Source of the DNA: Paludibacteraceae bacterium
GTDB lineage: Bacteria; Bacteroidota; Bacteroidia; Bacteroidales; Paludibacteraceae
Direction: 5' to 3'
NCBI GenBank assembly: GCA_017430235.1
Contig: JAFRNH010000104.1
Location: 1 to 51,115 of the forward strand
Length of the DNA: 51,115 nucleotides
In this document: positions 1 through 7,786 of the stretch, in pieces
How positions within the stretch are numbered: the first letter of the stretch is position 1
Layout: each line of letters starts with the position of its first letter
The notes under the pieces: generated by a model
Databases searched by the model: none
What the model was told of the DNA's origin: nothing
The model's input: only the letters and a program-made list of their open reading frames with translations
Translations under genes and position numbers: made by a program

Positions 1-319
1 CCAAGATGCCATTTTTCAAGATGAAAGAGACGGGCTCCTTTTCATAAGAATCTAACAAGAAGTTGGAGTTTGCAACCATGGTATCTTCCGTTTCAATGTA
101 ACGAGAAGACATCTCAATCTCTTCGATCTCCTCTTCCTCCTGAATGTAAATTTTCAGGAATTGCTCCAATTCCGACTCTGTTTCCGGAGCAACATTATTC
201 AAGTCAATCCATACAAAATTACTCAAAGGAATCTCTTTTAAAATTTCAATATCCTTTGCTATCTTCAATCTGTTATTATCAAAGTAAAACAATCTGACTT
301 GTTGTGTGTTTTGTTGCAT
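1..319 (-). CDS. CorA-like divalent cation transporter, N-terminal part (runs off window)
   Basis: An open frame of 106 codons starts at ATG 319-317 and leaves the left edge without a stop. It encodes a soluble, acidic N-terminal segment with the pattern FVWIDLNN (about residues 35-42), a Glu-rich stretch, then EIEMSSRYIE (67-76), then PVSFILKNGIL. This order fits the cytoplasmic domain of CorA-family Mg2+/Co2+ channels, where a 'W-I-D-L' strand is followed by an 'SSRY-E' helix. The membrane part and its GMN motif would lie outside the window, so the assignment rests on the N-terminus only. An AAGTAAGG stretch just before the start is a plausible ribosome binding site. It lies 63 nt downstream of rsmA on the same strand. 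A Mg2+ transporter next to rsmA is a common Bacteroidales neighbourhood, although I recall it as MgtE there. Confidence 0.65.
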   Translation of the reverse strand, partial: MQQNTQQVRLFYFDNNRLKIAKDIEILKEIPLSNFVWIDLNNVAPETESELEQFLKIYIQEEEEIEEIEMSSRYIETEDTMVANSNFLLDSYEKEPVSFILKNGIL

Positions 320-382
320 ACCTTACTTTTTATTTTGTCTGTGCCGTCATTTGACAACCACATAGTCAGTACCACAAATTAT

Positions 383-1165
383 TTATTTCATTTCATTTTC
401 TATTCGATTCGTCAAAGAAACAAATTCCTGCACACTTAATTGCTCCGGTCGTTTCGTGGCAATTGGGTCTTGCAACAACGAAGAATCTTTGGGAACCAAC
501 GGCGCTATTGAGTTTCGGAGCATCTTACGCCTTTGATTGAACGAGGTCTTGACCACCTTTATGAACAACGACTCATCACAGTCCAACCGCTGCACACCAT
601 TCCGACGCATTCGAATCACCGCCGATTTCACCTTCGGAGGTGGGTCGAATACATGCTCGTGTACGGTAAACAAATATTCTATATCATAAAAAGCCTGCAA
701 CAGCACGCTTAATATACCATAAGCTTTACTATTCGGTTTGGCTGCAATCCGCTCCGCCACCTCTTTCTGTATCATTCCAGAACACACTGGCACTAAATCA
801 CGATGTTCCAACACCTTGAAAAATATCTGACTAGAGATATTATACGGATAATTGCCAATGACACAGAACGATTCACCTCCAAACAAATTGGAGATGTCTA
901 ATTTCAGAAAATCTTCTGCTAAAATTCGTCCCTTCAGATCTGGGAAATTTTCATTTAAATAGACAACAGACTCCCGATCTAACTCAACGACCTTTAAATT
1001 GATTTGCGGATTTTTTAATAAGAATTGTGTCAAAACACCCATTCCAGGACCCACCTCAAGTACATTCGTAGGTCCCGTTACAGCCAGACTATCGGCAATA
1101 TTCTGGGCAATATTCAGATCTTTCAAAAAATGTTGCCCTAAGAATTTCTTGGGCGTAACTATCAT
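383..1165 (-). CDS. rsmA: 16S rRNA (adenine1518-N6/adenine1519-N6)-dimethyltransferase RsmA (KsgA)
   Basis: This enzyme dimethylates two adjacent adenines near the 3' end of 16S rRNA during 30S subunit maturation, using S-adenosylmethionine. The 260-residue product has the family start FLGQHFLKD (residues 8-16), the SAM-binding loop LEVGPGMG (36-43), an acidic ribose-binding position (VVELD, 59-63) and the catalytic NYPYN motif (105-109; NLPYN in many homologues). Length is normal for the family. The frame stays open for 66 codons upstream, but that extension is hydrophobic and unlike KsgA, and it would run through the promoter and into the divergent gene. The ATG at 1165 is therefore preferred. 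A minus-strand TACCTTTG element lies about 40 nt upstream. It is divergent from the flippase-like gene and co-oriented with the corA-like gene. Confidence 0.95.
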   Translation of the reverse strand: MIVTPKKFLGQHFLKDLNIAQNIADSLAVTGPTNVLEVGPGMGVLTQFLLKNPQINLKVVELDRESVVYLNENFPDLKGRILAEDFLKLDISNLFGGESFCVIGNYPYNISSQIFFKVLEHRDLVPVCSGMIQKEVAERIAAKPNSKAYGILSVLLQAFYDIEYLFTVHEHVFDPPPKVKSAVIRMRRNGVQRLDCDESLFIKVVKTSFNQRRKMLRNSIAPLVPKDSSLLQDPIATKRPEQLSVQEFVSLTNRIENEMK

Positions 1166-1205
1166 CTTCCATTGATTAACTAGAGTTGACACATTTATAA
1201 TCACG

Positions 1206-1234
1206 CAAAGGTAATAAAAAGGTTTAAAAACGAA
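1206..1234 (-). promoter_or_regulatory. Predicted rsmA promoter (Bacteroidetes type)
   Basis: On the minus strand TACCTTTG (1213-1206) matches the Bacteroidetes -7 consensus TAnnTTTG exactly. TTCG (1234-1231) is a 3-of-4 match to the -33 TTTG box, at 17 nt spacing. The expected start lies about 35 nt before the rsmA ATG. Confidence 0.5.
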
Positions 1235-1273
1235 CCATTTTATCGAAAAAAATACCATCTTGAATGCCACATT

Positions 1274-1304
1274 TTCGAATCGAATGAAAAAAAAAGTATC
1301 TTTG
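1274..1304 (+). promoter_or_regulatory. Predicted promoter of the flippase-like/Mur ligase pair
   Basis: TATCTTTG (1297-1304) matches TAnnTTTG exactly. TTCG (1274-1277) sits 19 nt upstream, the usual spacing for a -33 box, with one mismatch to TTTG. It lies 21 nt before the ATG at 1326, giving a very short leader, and it is back-to-back with the rsmA promoter. Confidence 0.5.
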
Positions 1305-1325
1305 CATATTATTTGATTAATAAAG

Positions 1326-2333
1326 ATGAATAAGAAGCTTAAAAACACCATACAGATAATCATATCATTAGGATTAGGTATCCTAATTTTTTATCTCGTA
1401 TATAAACAGATTGATCTTAATGATGTAAAGGAGAACCTAAAAAATGCGCACTGGGGATTTATTATTTTTCCCATCATCATCTGTTTTCTCAGCACCTGGT
1501 TTCGTGCTTTACGTTGGAATATGCTAATTGAACCTGTTGCCAAAGTACCCAAAACAAAGAATACACTCGTGGCTGTGATGATCGGATATTTCGTCAATCA
1601 CCTCATACCAAGGGGGGGCGAGATTGCTCGCTGTGGTGTCCTCACTAAATACGAAGGAATTCCGATGAGTGAATTGGTGGGAACCGTCATAACGGAACGC
1701 GCCTTCGACCTAATCATCACCTTCTCCATTGTCTTCCTTGCCGCCTTGTTTGAATATGATGTCATGGCTAACTTTTTAGCCAATGTTCATTTGTTAGACA
1801 AACTTGTCAATTTAGTTACCAACCCCTATCTATGGGGGGTAATCCTTTTATTCGCCATCATCTTTATCTTTTTCAGAAAGAAAATTGCACAATTGAAATT
1901 TTTCCAAAAATTCAAAGGTGTGGGCGTGGGTATCTGGAACGGACTCAAATCATTCACGAAGATAAAAAAGAAGGGATTGTTCCTACTTTATAGCTTTCTC
2001 ATCTTTTTCATGTATTATCTGATGCTCTACACCACCTTCTGGCTGTTCGACTTCTCCAAAGACCTATCTATGGAGGCTGGATTGGTGACATACGTGTTTG
2101 GCGCACTGGGTATGATCGTTCCTACTCAAGGAGGTATCGGCGCCTATGAATACATGACGATACAAGCACTCATGCTGTATGGCATTACGCAATCACAAGC
2201 GGGCACCTTCGCTGCTATCGCACACGTCATAGAAATCGTATTCTTCTGCGTATTCGGTTTCTTATGTACATTGATATTACCCATCATCAACAAAGAGACA
2301 ACAAAAGTAAACAACAATGACGAATCAATATGA
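1326..2333 (+). CDS. Lysylphosphatidylglycerol synthase TM region / flippase-like membrane protein
   Basis: This 335-residue polytopic inner-membrane protein has about seven or eight hydrophobic segments. The first is IIISLGLGILIFYLVY (about 11-26). It carries the motif HLIPRGGEIARCG followed by a TVITERAFDL segment, the hallmark of the LPG_synthase_TM (PF03706, YbhN/AglD-like) family. The soluble aminoacyl-transferase domain of true MprF is absent, so lipid lysylation should not be assumed. Stand-alone members are usually annotated as flippase-like and may move lipids or lipid-linked intermediates. Its last 17 nt overlap the start of the Mur ligase gene, which suggests translational coupling and a possible envelope role, though the substrate is unknown. 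It is divergent from rsmA across a 160-nt spacer. Confidence 0.85.
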   Translation: MNKKLKNTIQIIISLGLGILIFYLVYKQIDLNDVKENLKNAHWGFIIFPIIICFLSTWFRALRWNMLIEPVAKVPKTKNTLVAVMIGYFVNHLIPRGGEIARCGVLTKYEGIPMSELVGTVITERAFDLIITFSIVFLAALFEYDVMANFLANVHLLDKLVNLVTNPYLWGVILLFAIIFIFFRKKIAQLKFFQKFKGVGVGIWNGLKSFTKIKKKGLFLLYSFLIFFMYYLMLYTTFWLFDFSKDLSMEAGLVTYVFGALGMIVPTQGGIGAYEYMTIQALMLYGITQSQAGTFAAIAHVIEIVFFCVFGFLCTLILPIINKETTKVNNNDESI

Positions 2334-3699
2334 CTACCAAGTCCACCAACATTTCTTCTTCGTGGGCATTGCCGGTACAGGCATGAGTGCCATCGCTCAA
2401 TATCTGAGAGGCACAGGAAAGAAGGTGTCTGGAAGCGACAGACTCTTCAACAAAGAGAATAAAATGCTCATTCAAGAGCAATTCGAACAACAAGGCATTC
2501 AATGTTATTTTCAGGATGCGTCAGGGGTCACACCAGACGTCGACGTTCTAGTTGTATCCACTGCCATAGAAGAGACAAACATTGAATATCAAAAAGCGAA
2601 AGAATTAAACATTCCCATCATAAAAAGATCTGAATTGTTGGCTTCCATATCAAGAACAAAGCGAACAATTGCGGTGGGTGGAACATCTGGCAAATCCACC
2701 ACTACTGCCATGATTTTTCATATCTTAGAAGAGAATGGTGTCTCCCCCTCTATCATGAGCGGTGCCGGACTCACCTCTCTACAAGAGAAAGGATTACCTG
2801 GCAATGCTTGGGTGGGCAAAAGTGATTGGTTGGTGATCGAAGCCGACGAGTCGGATGGCTCTATCGTCAACTACACTTCTGAGATTGCTCTCTTATTGAA
2901 CATGGACCGCGACCACAAGGAGTATGACGAACTGACAGCCTTGTTTAAGACCTTCCGCGACCATACCACACAACGATTCATCGTCAATCAAAGTCATCCG
3001 AAAAGCAAGGAGTTGTCTGTCGACAAGCAATATGACTTTGGAGTCAATGTTTCCTGCGGATTTAACGGAACAGATTTCAAGCAAGAAGGTTTTTCCATCT
3101 CCTTCAAATGTAATGGAGAGGAGGTAACAATACCCGTTATTGGAAAGCACAATATGGAGAACGCATTGGCAGCCATAGCTTGTTGTCAGTCGATTGGCGT
3201 CAGCATTGCCGATTGTGCCAAAGCATTAAGTCATTACAGAGGTATCTACCGCCGCACGCAATTAGCAGGCACGGCTAATGGAATAACGGTGATCGACGAT
3301 TTCGCCCACAATCCAGCAGAGGTTGTCTGCGCCATCAAAGCATGTCAGACAGTTGGTGAGAGAGTCTTCGCATGGTTTCAACCTCACGGATTTGGTCCGC
3401 TGAAATTCATGCATAAAGAGTTGGAAACAGAGACCATCACAGTCCTACGTCCTACCGACGCACTGATCCTTTCTGATGTCTATTATGCAGGAGGAACAGT
3501 CACAAGAGAAGTAACCACAGCCGATGTGGTGAAAGAGATGGAGAAGAAGAGTCAGCAAGTCATCTACTTTCCAGACAGGAAAGATATGATTCCGTTCCTT
3601 CAACAAAACGCCAAAAGCGGTGATGTCATTCTGATTATGGGAGCGAGAGACACTACGCTCTCCGACTTTGCTAAGGAGATTGTAAAGGCGTTGGCGTAA
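2317..3699 (+). CDS. Mur ligase family protein (Mpl/MurC-like)
   Basis: This is an ATP-dependent ligase of the MurC/Mpl group acting on UDP-MurNAc substrates in the cytoplasm. The 460-residue product shows the N-terminal nucleotide-binding loop GIAGTGMSAIA (17-27), the ATP P-loop GGTSGKSTT (121-129), EADESD (175-180), HNMENALAA (278-286), YRRTQ (311-315) and DDFAHNP (327-333). MurC usually carries DDYAHHP, and recycling ligase Mpl carries DDFAHHP. The Phe here and the absence of neighbouring mur/fts cell-wall genes point to an Mpl-type or accessory ligase rather than the essential MurC, but I cannot fix the amino-acid or peptide substrate. The ATG at 2317 overlaps the upstream membrane protein by 17 nt. 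A hairpin terminator and a REP-like palindrome follow. Confidence 0.85.
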   Translation: MTNQYDYQVHQHFFFVGIAGTGMSAIAQYLRGTGKKVSGSDRLFNKENKMLIQEQFEQQGIQCYFQDASGVTPDVDVLVVSTAIEETNIEYQKAKELNIPIIKRSELLASISRTKRTIAVGGTSGKSTTTAMIFHILEENGVSPSIMSGAGLTSLQEKGLPGNAWVGKSDWLVIEADESDGSIVNYTSEIALLLNMDRDHKEYDELTALFKTFRDHTTQRFIVNQSHPKSKELSVDKQYDFGVNVSCGFNGTDFKQEGFSISFKCNGEEVTIPVIGKHNMENALAAIACCQSIGVSIADCAKALSHYRGIYRRTQLAGTANGITVIDDFAHNPAEVVCAIKACQTVGERVFAWFQPHGFGPLKFMHKELETETITVLRPTDALILSDVYYAGGTVTREVTTADVVKEMEKKSQQVIYFPDRKDMIPFLQQNAKSGDVILIMGARDTTLSDFAKEIVKALA

Positions 3700-3724
3700 G
3701 GTACAGCAACAGATGAGGATGAAA

Positions 3725-3750
3725 CGGACGCGGCACGCCACGTCCCTACA
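3725..3750. repeat. REP-like extragenic palindrome 1
   Basis: Between two convergent genes, GGACG (3726-3730) pairs with CGTCC (3741-3745) and inner GGC (3732-3734) pairs with GCC (3737-3739). The right flank reads CCCTAC, giving GTAGGGACG on the minus strand. The element near 20474 has the same kind of arm, GTAGGGGCG. It is more GC-rich than its surroundings. Confidence 0.55.
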
Positions 3751-3794
3751 AGACTAAAATCCAACGAAATAGAGTTTTAAGACAAAACATAATC

Positions 3795-3834
3795 GAAAAG
3801 GGGAATGTTCAACCGAGCATTCCCCTTTCGTTTT
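3795..3834. terminator. Intrinsic terminator between Mur ligase and mltD-like genes
   Basis: AAAGGGGAATG (3797-3807) pairs with CATTCCCCTTT (3818-3828), an 11-bp perfect stem with a 10-nt loop. T-rich sequence follows on the plus strand. It sits between convergent genes and probably serves both directions. Confidence 0.8.
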
Positions 3835-3849
3835 AGGTATCTATAATCA

Positions 3850-5163
3850 TTAATAAATCTTCAGCTTTTGACCGATGTAGATATGGTCTGAACGTAGGTT
3901 ATTCCATTTCTTAATCTTACTTACAGGCACTTTCTTTTTCTTGGCGATGGAATACAACGTATCACCCTTACGAACAACATACGTACCCTTTCCTCCTCCA
4001 CCAGGAGCTCTAAAGTAAGGATCGGCAGCAGCAGGCAATACTTGAACACGCGTGATAACATTAAACGAGTCTGCCTTATACGCAGCAATAGAATCCTTTA
4101 AACTGATGAAATCATTCACCTTACGTTGAGGAAGACACAATGTGTAGGTCTCTCCATTTCCAGGAATGATATCTTTTCTATACTGAGGATTAAGGTTTCT
4201 CAGTACTTCAAGGTTAATATCCATCACTTCAGAAATTTGAGCCAAATGAAGACGTTCATTTAAGCGGATGGTATCACAGATGAATGGCAATTCCACGCGA
4301 GCTGGACAAATCTTATGTTCCTTATAGTAGGTCATAGCATACGTAGCTGCAATGAAAGCAGGCACGTAACCTCTTGTCTCTTTTGGAAGATAAGGGTAGA
4401 TAGCCCAATAATCTTTTTTACCATTAGAACGACGGATAGCCTTGTTCACATTACCCGGACCACAGTTGTAAGCTGCGATAACGAGCGACCAATCATTGTA
4501 AATACGATAAAGATCTTTCAGATAGCGAACAGCAGCAGTGGTTGCCTTAATCGGATCCCTACGTTCGTCAATTAAACTATTTCCTTGCAAGCCGTACAAT
4601 TTACCTGTTCCGTACATAAACTGCCACAGACCAGATGCACCAGCAGGAGAGAAAGCTCGCGGATTCAAAGCAGATTCTATCACAGGAAGATATTTCAGTT
4701 CCATTGGAAGTTCCGCTGCATCCAACGCTTGTTCGAAAATAGGGAAATAATAGTTACTAACACCCAACATATACTCCATCTGTTTACGACGACGGAGGGT
4801 ATACAATTCGATATATTTTTTTACGATTGGATTGTAAACCAACTCAAAGAGAGCTGGAATTTTTTGTAATCTCGACATTGTCAGGGAGTCATCGATTTGT
4901 GGTCCGACGCTATCGGAGACACAATTCGAAGAGAGCATCGTATTAGGATAAATGCTTAAAAGAGCATTCAGATTAGATTCTAACGATTCAGGATAATCTT
5001 TTTCCATCTGATTAACAACAGAATCAGGTGTAGAAGACAAAAGAGAATCTGCAGCCAAAGCATCTTCAGTAAAAACTTCATCAAGAGACAAAGTATCAGA
5101 CATCTCTACTGCATGCAAAGAAAAAGAAAAACCAATAGATAAAATTAAAAGCGCACGTTTCAT
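3850..5163 (-). CDS. MltD-like membrane-bound lytic murein transglycosylase with LysM
   Basis: This enzyme cleaves the glycan backbone of peptidoglycan in the periplasm, forming 1,6-anhydro-MurNAc ends. The 437-residue product has a signal peptide (1-18) and an acidic Ser/Asp-rich linker. The SLT goose-lysozyme-type domain is at about 140-290, with YLPVIESALNPRA giving the catalytic Glu163 and GASGLWQFM and AAYNCGPGNV following. A degenerate LysM-like segment is at about 298-345 and a clear LysM at 394-437 (YVVRKGDTLYSIA...IGQKLKIY) for glycan binding. No lipobox Cys is visible, unlike E. coli MltD. It is last in the block parA-parB-DUF5683-mltD, 6 nt after the DUF5683 gene, so it is probably co-transcribed with chromosome partition genes. 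This order is common in Bacteroidales, where a relA/spoT homologue often follows; here a terminator follows instead. Confidence 0.9.
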   Translation of the reverse strand: MKRALLILSIGFSFSLHAVEMSDTLSLDEVFTEDALAADSLLSSTPDSVVNQMEKDYPESLESNLNALLSIYPNTMLSSNCVSDSVGPQIDDSLTMSRLQKIPALFELVYNPIVKKYIELYTLRRRKQMEYMLGVSNYYFPIFEQALDAAELPMELKYLPVIESALNPRAFSPAGASGLWQFMYGTGKLYGLQGNSLIDERRDPIKATTAAVRYLKDLYRIYNDWSLVIAAYNCGPGNVNKAIRRSNGKKDYWAIYPYLPKETRGYVPAFIAATYAMTYYKEHKICPARVELPFICDTIRLNERLHLAQISEVMDINLEVLRNLNPQYRKDIIPGNGETYTLCLPQRKVNDFISLKDSIAAYKADSFNVITRVQVLPAAADPYFRAPGGGGKGTYVVRKGDTLYSIAKKKKVPVSKIKKWNNLRSDHIYIGQKLKIY

Positions 5164-5169
5164 TATATA

Positions 5170-5961
5170 TTATTTAAAACTAAAACTACATTGAAGTCCG
5201 ACGTACATTGGTTGACTATCATACATAGAACCACCAAAGCCATTCGTATTAAAGACAGGTTCCAACCTCATTGTGAGGTCGTCCGTCACCGTGAAATCAT
5301 AAAGGTGAGCATCAACAAATGCGTCGACAACACTAACAAGATACAAAGCGACCATACCAAACGTGCTCAAATCACGTGCACGGCGATAACGTTCTGTTTT
5401 GGATTTCAAAGTGGATTGAAGCCATGTCTGCGAACCATCATATTCTGGAACCAACGAAAGATAACTCTGAGTGTTCGGATCGGAGTCCAAAATATCATGA
5501 TAAGCATTATGATAATCGTTATACATACCTCCATTCCAACGAATCAGGTAAGTAAACGTCAACATTCCGCCATAAAGTATAGGCAATTTCCAGTAACTAC
5601 GATTGTATATCTGTCCCAATCCAGGGCAAACAATAGCATACCAAGTTGCTTTCTTAGGATCTGGTTTGAAGTAATCCTTCTTTATCGGTTGTTCTTCAAT
5701 CTTTTTTTTCGTATTTGCTTGTGTATTTTTTATGGTATCATCCATATTATCCTCAATAACATAGAGTTCAGGGACAACAGCCTCTATGGTATCGGTCAAA
5801 ATGGAATCGGCAGCAGAAGGTGAGACACCATCCACCGCATAAGAAAAGCCACAATGCAGTGAAAAAAGAAAAACAAATAATATGCGAAAATACTTCAACA
5901 AAAAACTATCATTTTTGTATGGAATCAAAGATTTCCATGATTTTAGCGAACTCATCATCAT
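5170..5961 (-). CDS. DUF5683-family envelope protein
   Basis: This protein of unknown biochemical function is nearly always found beside parAB in Bacteroidetes. From ATG 5961 it has 263 residues. A basic N-region precedes a hydrophobic signal segment, YFRILFVFLFSLHCGFSYA. An acidic linker follows, then the DUF5683 core: KKATWYAIVCPGLGQIYNRSYWKLPILYGG, a YNDYHNAY segment, a second membrane-like stretch and VVDAFVDAHLYDF. The PGLGQIYN...YWKLP segment resembles short TM2-type membrane hairpins. The start is uncertain. The ATG codons at 5955-5961 overlap the parB 3' end by about 50 nt. A TTG at 5898 or 5901, just after the parB stop, would give a more typical signal peptide. It is placed between parB and mltD and is presumably in one operon. 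Confidence 0.75.
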   Translation of the reverse strand: MMMSSLKSWKSLIPYKNDSFLLKYFRILFVFLFSLHCGFSYAVDGVSPSAADSILTDTIEAVVPELYVIEDNMDDTIKNTQANTKKKIEEQPIKKDYFKPDPKKATWYAIVCPGLGQIYNRSYWKLPILYGGMLTFTYLIRWNGGMYNDYHNAYHDILDSDPNTQSYLSLVPEYDGSQTWLQSTLKSKTERYRRARDLSTFGMVALYLVSVVDAFVDAHLYDFTVTDDLTMRLEPVFNTNGFGGSMYDSQPMYVGLQCSFSFK

Positions 5962-6826
5962 TTTTGAAAGGAATGGTGATTTTCCCTTTTCCTTTTGAAT
6001 CGCATGACAAATCAACTTTGGATTCAAACAAAGAAGAGAGACGAGACTTTAGAGAATCGTATTCCACTGGCAAACTCTTACTTTCCTTATTGGTTTTTGA
6101 AGATTTCTTACCAATGTTACGAATCATCTCTTCCACCTTTCTGACAGAGAGTCCGTTTTTTAATATTTCGTTATAGATGGATAATTGATCAACAGAGTTT
6201 TCCGCACCAAGCAACGCTCTTGCGTGACCCATATCGATTTTTTTATCCTTGATGCCCATTTGAATTTCAGCAGGTAAGCGAAGCAAACGCACGTAGTTGG
6301 CTACTGTCGCACGTTTCTTTCCAACACGGTCGCTCAACTGATCTTGTGTGTAGTCACACTTATCCATCAAATTCTGGTAGGAAAGCGCAATTTCAATGGC
6401 ATTCAAATCTTCACGTTGAATGTTCTCAATCAAAGCCATCTCCATCACCTGTTCGTCCGTCACCTCACGAACATAGGCAGGAATCTTTTTCAATCCAGCC
6501 TTCTGAGAAGCACGGAAACGACGTTCACCAGCAATAATTTGATATTTATGTTCAGCTAACTTACGCAAAGTGATAGGTTGAATGACACCCAATTGCTTGA
6601 TAGAATCTGCCAATTCATCTAACGCCTCTTCATCAAACTCGCGACGAGGTTGGTCTGGATTGGCTTCGATATCAGCCATCTCTATTTCGTTGATGGAAGA
6701 TGCACCATCCACCTTCACATTCGTATCTCCGAAAAGAGCATTCACACCGCCACCTTTTCTCAAAGAAGATGTGTCGATGTCCATATCATCCAAACCACTA
6801 CTTAAACCGCCTAATTTCTTTGCCAT
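5909..6826 (-). CDS. parB: Chromosome-partitioning protein ParB (Spo0J)
   Basis: ParB is a CTP-dependent DNA clamp that loads at parS sites and works with ParA to segregate replication origins. The 305-residue product has a flexible N-terminus. The ParB/Srx-like nucleotide-binding domain is at about 46-140, with PDQPRREF (58-64), the GERRFRAS box (100-107) and ENIQREDLN (134-142). The central helix-turn-helix (about 155-200) for parS recognition includes LSDRVGKKRATVANYVRLL. A lysine-rich linker leads to the C-terminal dimerisation region ending near DDEFAKIMEIFDSIQK. It follows parA by 11 nt. No convincing full parS palindrome (TGTTTCACGTGAAACA) was found in the window, so the centromere sites are probably elsewhere. 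Confidence 0.95.
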   Translation of the reverse strand: MAKKLGGLSSGLDDMDIDTSSLRKGGGVNALFGDTNVKVDGASSINEIEMADIEANPDQPRREFDEEALDELADSIKQLGVIQPITLRKLAEHKYQIIAGERRFRASQKAGLKKIPAYVREVTDEQVMEMALIENIQREDLNAIEIALSYQNLMDKCDYTQDQLSDRVGKKRATVANYVRLLRLPAEIQMGIKDKKIDMGHARALLGAENSVDQLSIYNEILKNGLSVRKVEEMIRNIGKKSSKTNKESKSLPVEYDSLKSRLSSLFESKVDLSCDSKGKGKITIPFKNDDEFAKIMEIFDSIQK

Positions 6827-6837
6827 ATCACCTTCGA

Positions 6838-7620
6838 TTAATTATTTACCTTATTACGTTCCAACAACTCCTGCGCCAACTGCATATAACACTGTGCACC
6901 TTTCGACTCTGCATCATACGTTATGACTGGCTTATGGAAACTAGGAGCCTCACTCAATTTAATGTTTCGTTGAATGATGGTCTTAAACACCATATCATCG
7001 AAGTGAGAACGCACATCCTCCACCACTTGGTTGTTGAGTCTCGTACGTGGGTCATACATTGTCAGTACAAATCCTTCTATCTCTAATTCAGGATTCAACT
7101 TACTCTTAACCAACTTAATCGTATTCAACAACTTAGAGATTCCCTCCAAGGCAAAAAACTCACATTGCACAGGAATAATCACTGAATCCGTTGCCGTTAG
7201 AGCATTCAATGTAATCAATCCTAATGATGGAGAACAATCGATGAAAATATAATCATATTCATCTTTCAATTTGCCCAATGTATTTCTCATATACATCTCA
7301 CGATTCTCCATCGATACCAATTCAACCTCCGCTCCAACAAGATTTATATGAGAAGGGATAATCTTCAAATTATCCAATTCGGTATCTAAAACTGCATCGT
7401 GCGGATCTATCGATCCTAACAAACACTCATAAACAGTCTTATCTGGATGTGCCAATCTACGTACATCATACCCAAACGTAGAGGAGGCATTCGCCTGCGG
7501 ATCTGCATCCACAATCAACACCTTTTTCTCTAAAACAGCTAATGATGCCGCCAGATTGACTGTCGTGGTTGTTTTTCCCACGCCACCCTTCTGATTTGCT
7601 AATGATATTATCTTTCCCAT
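6838..7620 (-). CDS. parA: Chromosome-partitioning ATPase ParA (Soj)
   Basis: ParA is a deviant-Walker ATPase that binds DNA as an ATP dimer and is released by ParB, pulling origins apart. The 260-residue product begins almost directly with the Walker A box KGGVGKTTT (10-18), including the signature lysine. It also has the IVDADPQANAS segment (Walker A') and the Walker B-like YIFIDCSPSLG. It lacks the N-terminal DNA-binding extension of plasmid type Ia ParA, so it is the short chromosomal type. It is first in the parA-parB-DUF5683-mltD operon. A TATCTTTG promoter box lies about 30 nt upstream. Confidence 0.95.
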   Translation of the reverse strand: MGKIISLANQKGGVGKTTTTVNLAASLAVLEKKVLIVDADPQANASSTFGYDVRRLAHPDKTVYECLLGSIDPHDAVLDTELDNLKIIPSHINLVGAEVELVSMENREMYMRNTLGKLKDEYDYIFIDCSPSLGLITLNALTATDSVIIPVQCEFFALEGISKLLNTIKLVKSKLNPELEIEGFVLTMYDPRTRLNNQVVEDVRSHFDDMVFKTIIQRNIKLSEAPSFHKPVITYDAESKGAQCYMQLAQELLERNKVNN

Positions 7621-7647
7621 ACAAAAGTATCTTTTTAATTGTTAGCG

Positions 7648-7678
7648 CAAAGATAAAATATTTTTTGACTATAGAAAA
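7648..7678 (-). promoter_or_regulatory. Predicted parA operon promoter
   Basis: On the minus strand TATCTTTG (7655-7648) matches TAnnTTTG exactly. TTTT (7678-7675), a 3-of-4 match to the -33 box, is 19 nt upstream. The predicted leader before the parA ATG (7620) is about 20 nt. Confidence 0.55.
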
Positions 7679-7786
7679 GAATGTCAAGTGGTCTCTTTCG
7701 TTTTTATTTTGCTTAAAGTCCTGATTTTGCTATCCCTGAAATAGTTTTCAACCTTTTTTTGTTAATAACTATCTGCCTTTTGTTAA

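Noticed and set aside
70-297. Plus-strand open frame of 75 codons at the left edge
   Set aside because: It lies opposite the CorA-like frame, which has recognisable family motifs.
1166-1363. N-terminal extension of rsmA by 66 codons
   Set aside because: Hydrophobic sequence not found in KsgA, crossing the promoter and the divergent gene's start.
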